Shown one piece after another: positions 32,425 through 40,004 of a stretch of 64,000 nucleotides of DNA. This DNA is from Allobosea sp. CS1GBMeth4 (GTDB lineage Bacteria; Pseudomonadota; Alphaproteobacteria; Rhizobiales; Beijerinckiaceae): positions 62,001-126,000 of the forward strand of contig NZ_FYAS01000003.1 in the NCBI RefSeq assembly GCF_900185715.1, given 5' to 3'. Under the pieces are notes generated by a model. The model was not told where the DNA came from, searched no databases, and was given only the letters and a program-made list of their open reading frames with translations. Numbering within the stretch: position 1 is the stretch's first letter; each line of letters starts with the position of its first letter. A program made the position numbers and the translations under genes.

Positions 32425-33632
32425 GCCACCTTCCTTTCCGGCTCCTTGGCCGTGGGGGCAGGCGGGACCGGCGCGGCCGCCTGCGGCTGCACCATCTTGT
32501 GAGGGATCCTGTTCTCGCTGAGGAAGGCGCTCATCGCGCCGTAGACGCGGGCATAGGCCGCGTTGAAGCGGTCGAAGCGCGCCTGGTCCCAGTAGTCCTC
32601 GAGGCTGAACGGCGTGTCGCCGAAGACGTCGACGCTCGGGATCTGGAAGGTCTCGGCGAATTCGACGGTCCGACTGTCATAGGTGAAGTAGATCGCCGGC
32701 GTGCCGTTGGCGAGCGCCATCAGATTGCCGTGCAGCCGGTAGCCGAGGACGAGATCGAGCTTGCGGACGAGCTGCTCGTAATCGGCGACCACGTCCGAAT
32801 AGAACATCCGGTCGCGGTAGAGCCCTTCCATGCGCTCGTCGAGATACCATTCTGCCGCCCAGCCGTTCTCGCGCAGGGCGGCCATGCCTTCCAGCTTCTG
32901 CTCGGGTGTGCCGAGGGCGAGCTTCTTCTCCTCGACCTCGCCCTGGGACATGAGGGTGACCTCGAAGCGCTCCGCCATCGCCTTCACCAGATCGCGGTGG
33001 AAGGTGAGATAGCGCTTGATGTCCTTGGCGTAGAGCTTGGAGACCTCGCGACGCAGCGTGACGCCGACCTGCTTGACCGCGTCGAGCGCCGGCAGGCGGA
33101 TGGCGAGGTCGGGCCGGTTGCTGCGGAAGGCGGTCGGGCAGCCGATGATCCGGACGTTGCGGATGCCGAGCCCGTTCATCACCTCGGCCGAATAGGTGCC
33201 GCGCACCCCGAGCGAGGCGGTCGAGTCCGCGATCAGCCTGAGGACGGTCTTGCTGTCCTCGCTGAGCTCGAGCCTGCCGCTGACCGGCGCCTGCGCCCCG
33301 ATGCCGAAGGCGATCACCGGCAGCTTCAGCCGGCGCAGCACCTCGGCGGTGCGGCTCCAGTCCATCTGGGCGTGCACATAGTTCGAGCCGCGCAGGAAGA
33401 CATAGTCGAACTCGGCGTTGAACCGGTCGATCTGCGCCTGGTCGACGCTGGTGATCGGCAATTCCTCGATCGTCTCGAAATCGAGCAGCTTCAGCGAGGA
33501 ATCGAAGACGAAGGCGTCGCCGATATTGTGGTAGTGGTCGATATGGCTCTGCAGCCGGGCGTGCTCGTACCAGCGCACATTGTCGTGGTCGTAGACCTCC
33601 CCCGACGGGCTCATCACGAGGATGCGGGCCAT
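32421..33632 (-). CDS. Polysaccharide pyruvyl transferase family protein, copy 2
   Basis: A 403-residue cytoplasmic protein consisting of the pyruvyl transferase domain with an Ala/Pro-rich tail (about residues 385-403). Motifs parallel copy 1: SPSGEVYDHDNVRWYEHARL at the N-terminus, YHNIGDAFVFDSSLKLLDFE (about 34-53), YVFLRGSNYVHAQMDW, LGVRGTYSAEVMNGLGI and the active-site region YRLHGNLMALANGTPAIYFT (about residue 310). It lacks the N-terminal beta module of copy 1. The start is MARILVMSPSGEVYDHDNVR; upstream reading frame is antisense-like sequence over the next gene. It lies 32 bases after the GT4 gene. Two such enzymes suggest two pyruvylated positions. Confidence 0.9.
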   Translation of the reverse strand: MARILVMSPSGEVYDHDNVRWYEHARLQSHIDHYHNIGDAFVFDSSLKLLDFETIEELPITSVDQAQIDRFNAEFDYVFLRGSNYVHAQMDWSRTAEVLRRLKLPVIAFGIGAQAPVSGRLELSEDSKTVLRLIADSTASLGVRGTYSAEVMNGLGIRNVRIIGCPTAFRSNRPDLAIRLPALDAVKQVGVTLRREVSKLYAKDIKRYLTFHRDLVKAMAERFEVTLMSQGEVEEKKLALGTPEQKLEGMAALRENGWAAEWYLDERMEGLYRDRMFYSDVVADYEQLVRKLDLVLGYRLHGNLMALANGTPAIYFTYDSRTVEFAETFQIPSVDVFGDTPFSLEDYWDQARFDRFNAAYARVYGAMSAFLSENRIPHKMVQPQAAAPVPPAPTAKEPERKVA

Positions 33633-33664
33633 GGGTGCGTTCTCCCTTGTTATCTGCGCGCAGC

Positions 33665-34975
33665 TCACGCGATCATCGGCGCGGCGACGCGATTGGCCGA
33701 AGCCGGCGTGCCCCGCTCGGCGATCAGGCGCTGATAGAGCGCAAGATGCCGGTCGGCGCAGTCGACATGGCTGAGCGGCTTCCTGATGCCTGCGCGCAGG
33801 CGCTCCCAGAGCCCGGGCTCGCTCAATGCCCGGGTCATGCAGTCGACGAGATCCTCCGGGCTGCCGGAGCGGAAATGCAGGCCGTCGACCTCGTCGGTGA
33901 TCTTCTCGGCCATGCCGCCGAGATTGCTGGAGAGGATCGGGCGGCCGTGGAAGAAGGCCTCCTGGATCACGATTGGCGAGTTCTCCCACCAGACCGAGGG
34001 CATCACCACCCAGTCGACCGAGCGCATCAGGTCGGGCATCTCGTGGTTCTGGAAGGCTCCGCAGAAGCGCACGCGCCGGCCGGCGGCCTCGACCAGCTCG
34101 GCGAATTTCTTCTTGTAGGCCTCCGGCTGCCGGTCGAGATTGCCGCCATAGACCAGCAGCACGCTGTCCTCGCCCCAGACCTGCTCCGGGATGCGGGTGA
34201 CGGCGTCGAGCAGCACGTCCGCGCCCTTGTAGGGCGTGAGCTGGCCGAAATAGGCGAAGCGCGAGCGCCGTTTCTCGCCCTCCGGCAGGGGTCGCGGCGG
34301 CGCCGCCTCGGCGACGTCGATGCCGTTCTCGATCACCGAGAAGCGCTCGGCCGCGAGCCCCCATTGCTGGTAGCGCTCGGCCAGGAAGCGGCTCGGCGAG
34401 ACGAAATGGTCGGCGAGATTGAGGATGCCCTTGATGAAGGTCTCCCGCGCCAGGAAGCGCGAGGGCGCGATGTCGGGGAAGCAGGCGTTGCAGTCGCTCG
34501 GCGAGGCCCGGTAGCAGAGCTTGAAGGCGCCGGTCTTCACCATCTGCCCGTGATGGTGGCAGATCGACAGATATTCGTGGAAGGTCACGACGATCAGCGC
34601 GTCCGGCAGCGTGTCGCGCACCGCGAACAGGCATTCGAGGCCGAGGCCGATGAAGTGGTGAAAATGCACCACATCCGGCTTGAGATCGCGCAGCACGCGC
34701 ACGAAGTCGCGCTCGATCTCCTCGGTCGCCCGGTTCGACAGCAGGAAATGGTCGTAGTCCTCGGCGTAGTAGAGCAGTTCGCCGCCGCGCTGGCGCAGGC
34801 TCATCAGGGCCGTGCCGGCATGGCGCGGCGTCGGCGCGCCGACCCGGGCGAGATAGTGGGTGTCGACCTCCGGCCTGGCCTGGAAGCCCTTGTGCAGGTT
34901 GTAGGAGGCGATCTCGGCGCCACCGAGCGAGAAGGAGGGGTGGCCGTGCGAGACGACGAGGATACGCATGCTCAT
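33665..34975 (-). CDS. GT4-type glycosyltransferase, paralogue 1
   Basis: A 436-residue GT-B fold retaining glycosyltransferase. It begins MSMRILVVSHGHPSFSLGGA with the GG acceptor loop, has DVVHFHHFIG (about residues 101-110), and the donor domain shows FAYFGQLTPYKGADVLLDAV and the GT4 ExxE region VVMPSVWWENSPIVIQEAF (about 325-345). A four-cysteine cluster, Cys139-x14-Cys154-x7-Cys162-x2-Cys165, lies between the domains with the same spacing as in the paralogue at 37921. The start ATG overlaps the upstream GT2-fold gene stop. Donor and acceptor sugars unknown. Cytoplasmic face of the membrane. Confidence 0.9.
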   Translation of the reverse strand: MSMRILVVSHGHPSFSLGGAEIASYNLHKGFQARPEVDTHYLARVGAPTPRHAGTALMSLRQRGGELLYYAEDYDHFLLSNRATEEIERDFVRVLRDLKPDVVHFHHFIGLGLECLFAVRDTLPDALIVVTFHEYLSICHHHGQMVKTGAFKLCYRASPSDCNACFPDIAPSRFLARETFIKGILNLADHFVSPSRFLAERYQQWGLAAERFSVIENGIDVAEAAPPRPLPEGEKRRSRFAYFGQLTPYKGADVLLDAVTRIPEQVWGEDSVLLVYGGNLDRQPEAYKKKFAELVEAAGRRVRFCGAFQNHEMPDLMRSVDWVVMPSVWWENSPIVIQEAFFHGRPILSSNLGGMAEKITDEVDGLHFRSGSPEDLVDCMTRALSEPGLWERLRAGIRKPLSHVDCADRHLALYQRLIAERGTPASANRVAAPMIA

Positions 34976-37152
34976 CCTCTCATGTTGGAAATGGCGAGGG
35001 CCCAGCGCCGGTCGAAGCTCGCGCGGTCGGCGAGGCTGATCAGCGCGCCGACATGCGGCCGGGACTCGGCGTCCTCGACGACATAGACCTCGACCTCCGG
35101 GACCCAGAGCGAGGGCACTCCGTTCATCCGGAGCTTCAGGCAGAGATCGAGGCCCTTCTCGCCGGTGGTGAAGTAGCCGCGCGAGAAGCCGTCCGCCTCG
35201 AGGAAGGCGTTGCGCGACATGACGCAGCATTCGGTGGCGCCGGCGGCGACCTCCATCGGCCCGAGGCTGCCGATCGCATCCAGCGGATAGCCGACGAAGC
35301 GATTGTAGACACGCCGTCCGGCGCCCTCGCCCTCGAGCCAGGCGCCGGCCCAGCGGATGGAATTGTCCTCGAACAGCAAGGTCGGGCTGGCGACGCAGTG
35401 CCCGCCGCGGCCGCGATAGGCGCGCTCGAGCCGCCCGAGCCAGCCGGGCATGCGGATCTGGGCCGCACCGGACAGCAGCGCCACCGTCTGGAACCGGCAG
35501 GCGCGCACGCCGGCTTCGAGCGCGTCGCACGTATCCTCGACGCCCTCGACCAGGACGAGCCGGAGCTGGAGCCCGTAGAAGCGCGCCAGCCGGCGCGCCT
35601 CGGCGCCGAGCCGGTCGAAGCTCTCGCCGGGAGCGGCGACCACGATCGGCAGCGACCTCACCTCCGGGTCGATCGCGAGCAGGGCGAACAGGCTGGAAAG
35701 CTCGCGCTGGCGCTGGTCGAGGCCGATCACCAGGCCCAGCGCCGCATCGGCGTTGAAGCTGCCGGTGTCATGCGTCTCGATCGCCCTGGGCGGCGCGATC
35801 TCGGCGGCCTGCAACGCCGGCGCGATCTGCTTCTCGACCACGGCCGCGGCGGTCGAGGAGCGCGGATCGAGCAGGCCGAAGACCCGCTCCAGCGCACGCC
35901 GCGCCGGGCTGCGCCCGGGCGCGAGCGGCAGGAAGGCCGGCCCATGCCCCGCGACCTCGAATTCGAGATAGAGCGGCTGGCCCGGCTCCGGCAGCAGCTT
36001 CGGGGCGAAGACGATGAAGCCGTGGCTGTTGCGCCGGCTCGCCATGGCCGGGCCGAAGCGCGGATCCTCGGCGAAGGCGGCGGTGACGTCCGGCCGCGCC
36101 GCCCGCGTCCAGATCTTGTCGACGGCGCAGGATTGCGTGCCGCTGCGCAGCATGACCTCGCCGGTGAGGCGATCGGGATCGAACAGCCAGCCGATCACGA
36201 GCACGCCGGAGCCCTCGACGATGGTGGCGTCGTCGATACCGGCGCGCACCGGCTGGTCGAGGAAGGAGACGGTGTCGCGCCCGTCGAAGCGCTGCGAGGC
36301 CTGCTTCAACTTCTCCGCGGTCGCCGGCGGCGCCGTGCCGCGCTGCAGCCCGTCGCGGAGATGGCCGGGTACGGTGATCTGCTCGAGCAGGACATGGCGG
36401 TCATAGACCTCGAGCGCGCGCCAGCCGTCATTGGCGCGGAAGAACAGCCGCTCGATCTCGCTGGGGTGGCGGATGACGCAGTCCTCCAGCAGCCCGAAGA
36501 AGCCGCGCGCGCCCTCGCCGAGATCGTCGCGCTCGAAGGTCCCGGCCTCCAGCACCGCCGGCGAGAGCCCGCCATGGGCGATCAGCAGCTTGGTCCGGCC
36601 GGCGGCGAAGTTGGAGGTCCAGCCCTGCAGGAAGATGCCGTCGTCGAGCGGCCCCATCACCTCGACGAAGCCGCCCGGCTTGGCCACCGATTGCAGCAGC
36701 ATGCCGACGGCGCGCAGGCGCCGCGGATTCGGCTTGCCGGACAGGAGCACCTCGAGCAGGCCGTCGACGACGGTCGGGAAGGCATGGCCGGACTCGTCGG
36801 CGAGCATGCCGAGGAAGGTCTGCAGCGGCATCGGCTTCGGCGCGAGGATCAGCCGCAGCGGCCGTCCGGGCCGACCGAGCAGGATCGCGCCGGCACCGGC
36901 ACGGTCCGGCGCGGGGGCGGGCGCCAGGCAGAGGAACCCGACCGCCTGCGTCGCGTCGGCCTGGGGCCGGCGCCAGGTCAGCGCCATGGTCTCGACCTTG
37001 TTGCGCGGATTGCCGTCGACCGCGACCGGCACCTTGCCGGGCAGCGCGTCGCAGGCGCTCATCACCAGGATCGCGTTCTCGCCCAGCGGGGTCCAGGCGA
37101 CGGTCGGCGCCGGGCTGACCCTGGTCCGCTCGGGAATGATGACCTCGTTCAT
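34972..37152 (-). CDS. Large GT2-fold protein lacking the DxD-like aspartate, with GW-type beta modules
   Basis: A 726-residue protein. Two beta-rich modules each begin with a GW motif: DDGIFLQGWTSNFAAG (about residues 171-186) and GVLVIGWLFDPDRLTGEVML (about 316-335). After a helical linker (about 420-460, with IAPAL) comes a glycosyltransferase-2-like domain (about 470-720). In the paralogue at 40001 this domain has FVNSDVIPTGEGW; here the matching stretch is VALLSGAAQIRMPGW (about 557-571), without the metal-binding Asp. The later region FLEADGFSRGYFTTGEKGLD is conserved. It may be a catalytically weak or non-catalytic partner, or use another residue. No membrane span. Overlaps the GT4 gene start by four bases. 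Confidence 0.78.
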   Translation of the reverse strand: MNEVIIPERTRVSPAPTVAWTPLGENAILVMSACDALPGKVPVAVDGNPRNKVETMALTWRRPQADATQAVGFLCLAPAPAPDRAGAGAILLGRPGRPLRLILAPKPMPLQTFLGMLADESGHAFPTVVDGLLEVLLSGKPNPRRLRAVGMLLQSVAKPGGFVEVMGPLDDGIFLQGWTSNFAAGRTKLLIAHGGLSPAVLEAGTFERDDLGEGARGFFGLLEDCVIRHPSEIERLFFRANDGWRALEVYDRHVLLEQITVPGHLRDGLQRGTAPPATAEKLKQASQRFDGRDTVSFLDQPVRAGIDDATIVEGSGVLVIGWLFDPDRLTGEVMLRSGTQSCAVDKIWTRAARPDVTAAFAEDPRFGPAMASRRNSHGFIVFAPKLLPEPGQPLYLEFEVAGHGPAFLPLAPGRSPARRALERVFGLLDPRSSTAAAVVEKQIAPALQAAEIAPPRAIETHDTGSFNADAALGLVIGLDQRQRELSSLFALLAIDPEVRSLPIVVAAPGESFDRLGAEARRLARFYGLQLRLVLVEGVEDTCDALEAGVRACRFQTVALLSGAAQIRMPGWLGRLERAYRGRGGHCVASPTLLFEDNSIRWAGAWLEGEGAGRRVYNRFVGYPLDAIGSLGPMEVAAGATECCVMSRNAFLEADGFSRGYFTTGEKGLDLCLKLRMNGVPSLWVPEVEVYVVEDAESRPHVGALISLADRASFDRRWALAISNMRG

Positions 37153-37156
37153 CGCT

Positions 37157-37924
37157 TCACCCGCCCATCAGAGTGACGGCCAGCGTGGCGAAGGAGAGCA
37201 GTGCCGCCAGGCCCGACAGGAAGCCGAGGACGACCGTGACCTGCCGAAGCGGCGCCTTGGCTTCCTTGCGGATCGCGACGAGCCGGTCGTCGAAGGCGCG
37301 CAGCGTCTGGTCGAAGCGCATCTGGAAGACATCGAGCTCGGCGAGCCGCGCCGCGATCGCGCCGTGTCCCTCGGCCTCTTCGGATTGCTTCGCCTGCGCC
37401 TCGCGCTGGCGGTGTTCCGTCAGGCGCTCACCGAGCTCGCCGACCTTGTCGAGCAGCTCCTTCTGGGTCAGCTGCGAGCGCCGCTGCAGCGCGATCAGCG
37501 CCTCGACCCGGTCGAAGAAGCGAGCGAGCGGCACTGCGATCGCCGCCTCCGCCGCGAGCTCGGCCGGCGGCGGCAGACGCAGCTCGAGCTCGGCGCCGGT
37601 GCTCGGCGAGACGCCGACGATGGTCAGCGCCTCGCGCGCCGCGGCCGTGCGGTCGTCGAGCTCCATCGCGAAGGCGTGCTTGCCGTCGCCGATGCCGTTG
37701 CGGCGCAGGTCGATGCGGCCCTGGTCGGCCACCGCCTCCTGCACCGTGACGCCGTCGCGCAGCAGGCGCACGGCGAGCCGCTCCTCGGGACGCGCCTCGT
37801 CCCAGATCCAGCCGTGCAGCCGGTTGCCGTCGAGCGCGTCGACGCGCCCGTTGAGCCGGGCCGGGGTAAGGCTCGCCTCGGGCACCGTTCCGTCCGGACT
37901 GTGCATCGTCGTCATGCCGGTCAT
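37157..37924 (-). CDS. Membrane-anchored coiled-coil protein with an N-terminal GW-type module
   Basis: A 255-residue protein in three parts. Residues about 22-95 form a beta module with RLHGWIWDEARPEERLAVRL and NGIGDGKHAFAMEL, a pattern also seen fused to glycan-modifying enzymes. Residues about 130-222 are charged and helical (LTQKELLDKVGELGERLTEH), likely coiled coil. Residues about 226-253 form one transmembrane helix (VTVVLGFLSGLAALLSFATL) at the C-terminus. No signal peptide, so probably cytoplasmic and tail-anchored. A scaffold recruiting glycosyltransferases to the membrane is an inference from the shared module. It lies between GT genes, overlapping the downstream and upstream frames by a few bases. 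Confidence 0.7.
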   Translation of the reverse strand: MTGMTTMHSPDGTVPEASLTPARLNGRVDALDGNRLHGWIWDEARPEERLAVRLLRDGVTVQEAVADQGRIDLRRNGIGDGKHAFAMELDDRTAAAREALTIVGVSPSTGAELELRLPPPAELAAEAAIAVPLARFFDRVEALIALQRRSQLTQKELLDKVGELGERLTEHRQREAQAKQSEEAEGHGAIAARLAELDVFQMRFDQTLRAFDDRLVAIRKEAKAPLRQVTVVLGFLSGLAALLSFATLAVTLMGG

Positions 37925-39174
37925 GCCGCCTCCGCCAGCTTGAGTTGATCGAACAGGGCAAGATGCGCCTGCGCGCAGACCTCCATGCCGGGACTAGGCT
38001 CGATGCCGTCGACGAGGCGGCGCCAGAGCCCGTCCTCGCGCGCGGCCCGCTGCATCACCTGCGCGAGATGGCGCGGATCGCCCGGGCGGGCATGCAGCCC
38101 GTCGACGCCGTCGCGGACCATCTCGGCCATGCCGCCGATATTGCTGGCGATCACCGGCCGCAGCTGCTGGAAGGCTTCCTGGATGACGAGGGGCGCGTTC
38201 TCGTACCAGATAGAGGGCATCACCACCCAGTCGATCTCGGCCATCAGCGCCGGCATCTCGTCGCGGCGATAGGGCCCGCAATGCACCACCTCGGCGCCGG
38301 CTCCGGCCAGCGCCTCGTCCAGGGCGGAGATGAAAGCTTCGCTCTGGAACGGCGCGCCGCCATGGATGCGGAGCTCGAAACCGTCGGCGCCCTGCCCGCG
38401 CATGAGCTTCGCCGCTTCCAGCAGCGGCAGCACGCCCTTCCACGGGTTGAGGTTGCCGAAATAGCCGAAGCGGTTGCGGGCGCCATGGGTGTGCCGGTGC
38501 GGCACCGGGTTCCGGGCCGGGCGCGCATTGGCGACGACCTCGATCTTGTCGCCCGGCAGGCCCCAGTCGACATAGCGCTGACGCAGGAAACGGCTCGGCG
38601 CGACGAAGCGGTCGACGGCGGCGAGATGCGTCTTGAGGAAGCGCTCGCGCAGCAGGAAGCGGTCCGGCCCGATCTCCGGGAAGCAGCCATGGCAATTGGC
38701 GGGCGAGGCGCCGGGGCAGCGCTGGCGGTCGCTCGCCCGCAGCATCAGCCCGTCATGATGGCAGATCGGATAGTAGTCATGCAGTGTCATCACGATCGAC
38801 GCCTGCGGCAGGAGCCGCCGCGCCAGCGCCAGGAACTCGGCGCCGATCAGCACGAGATGGTGGACGTGGACGACGTCCGGCCGGAACTCGGTCAGCAGCG
38901 CGCCGAGATCCTGCAAGGTGCCGTAATGATCGATCTGGCTGAGATGGAAGCGGTCGAAATGGCCGCTCCACAACAGCAGGTCGCCATCCGCGCCGGTGGC
39001 CTGGAAGGCGGTGCCGGGATGCGGCTCGCGGTGGACTGCGTTGGTCGCGCCGAGGAAGAGCACCTCGCAGCCCTCGGCGCGATAGGCTCTCGCCAGATCA
39101 TGGGCAAAGATCTCGGTACCGCCGGGATGGAGATCCGGGTGATTATGGGCGACGACCAGGATGCGCCGGCTCAT
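37921..39174 (-). CDS. GT4-type glycosyltransferase, paralogue 2
   Basis: A 417-residue GT-B enzyme that parallels the protein at 33665. It starts MSRRILVVAHNHPDLHPGGT, has DVVHVHHLVLIG (about residues 100-111), FGYFGNLNPWKGVLPLLEAA for the donor domain, and the ExxE-type VVMPSIWYENAPLVIQEAF. The cysteine cluster Cys138-x14-Cys153-x7-Cys161-x2-Cys164 has identical spacing to paralogue 1. The start ATG overlaps the methyltransferase stop. Sugar specificity is unknown. The likeness of the two, each beside a GT2-fold gene, suggests a duplicated gene block. Confidence 0.9.
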   Translation of the reverse strand: MSRRILVVAHNHPDLHPGGTEIFAHDLARAYRAEGCEVLFLGATNAVHREPHPGTAFQATGADGDLLLWSGHFDRFHLSQIDHYGTLQDLGALLTEFRPDVVHVHHLVLIGAEFLALARRLLPQASIVMTLHDYYPICHHDGLMLRASDRQRCPGASPANCHGCFPEIGPDRFLLRERFLKTHLAAVDRFVAPSRFLRQRYVDWGLPGDKIEVVANARPARNPVPHRHTHGARNRFGYFGNLNPWKGVLPLLEAAKLMRGQGADGFELRIHGGAPFQSEAFISALDEALAGAGAEVVHCGPYRRDEMPALMAEIDWVVMPSIWYENAPLVIQEAFQQLRPVIASNIGGMAEMVRDGVDGLHARPGDPRHLAQVMQRAAREDGLWRRLVDGIEPSPGMEVCAQAHLALFDQLKLAEAA

Positions 39175-40004
39175 CGCGCGCCTCCCGGCTTCACCGCGAC
39201 CAGCAGATCCTGGTAATGGGCGGCGTTCCGGCCGCGCCAATGGCCGGGGTCGAGCCGCTCCACGGCGAAGCCCGCTCGCGTCGCATGCTCGAGCAGGAAG
39301 CCGGCATCGATGCCGGCCGCGGCCAGGGGGGCCTCCTCGATCGCGTACCAGCCCGGCCCCTCGCCCCAGCGCCGGAATTTCAGGCGCTCCTGGCCGGTGA
39401 TCTGCCCGTCGAGCGCGAAGGCGGTGAGGAAGAGACGTCCGCCCGGGGCCAGCAGCCGCGCCGCCTCGTCGAGATAGACCACGAGTTCGTCCGGCGGCAG
39501 GTGCGTCGCCACCGAGATCATGGTGATGAAGTCGAAGCTCTGGTTTGCGAAACCGAAGCGCACCTCGTTGCCCGGCAGCGAGCCCTGCGGGTTGTAGAGC
39601 GGATGGGCGATGTCGAGGCGCTGGAAACGAAAACGCGGATAGGCGGGCGTGATCGTCTGGGCGCACCAGAGGATGCCGTCCATCACCGGATCGACGCCGT
39701 CATAGCTGCCGCGTTCCGGGTCGAGATACTGCGTCAGCGGCACCGCCATGCGGCCGATGCCGCAGCCGATGTCGAAGACGCGCTCATGCGGCTGCAGCCT
39801 GCCGATGCGGACGAAATGGCCGAGGAACTCGGCGCCGATGGCGCGATAGTCGCCGTCGCCGACGAAGATCGAATCCGGCGGCGGGTGCGGCAGGAAGCGG
39901 TTCGTCTGGACATGGGCCATGAGCCAGGCGAGCTCGGGCGTCGCCGGCGCGGGGGCGGAAGCCGGATCCGGCATGGTCTGTCGCAAGGCCAGGGTCGCCG
40001 TCAT
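39171..40004 (-). CDS. SAM-dependent class I methyltransferase
   Basis: A 277-residue cytoplasmic methyltransferase. The SAM-binding motif I reads VFDIGCGIGRMAVPLTQYL (about residues 76-94), followed by DGVDPVMDGILWCAQTI with the acidic end of strand 2, the post-I FDFITMISVATHLPPDELVV (about 151-170), and ARLLAPGGRLFLTAFAL. The pattern is that of Methyltransf_11/25 enzymes common in glycan clusters, where they methylate sugars. It overlaps the genes on both sides by four bases, so it belongs to the same operon as the GTs. The acceptor is unknown. Confidence 0.88.
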   Translation of the reverse strand: MTATLALRQTMPDPASAPAPATPELAWLMAHVQTNRFLPHPPPDSIFVGDGDYRAIGAEFLGHFVRIGRLQPHERVFDIGCGIGRMAVPLTQYLDPERGSYDGVDPVMDGILWCAQTITPAYPRFRFQRLDIAHPLYNPQGSLPGNEVRFGFANQSFDFITMISVATHLPPDELVVYLDEAARLLAPGGRLFLTAFALDGQITGQERLKFRRWGEGPGWYAIEEAPLAAAGIDAGFLLEHATRAGFAVERLDPGHWRGRNAAHYQDLLVAVKPGGAR

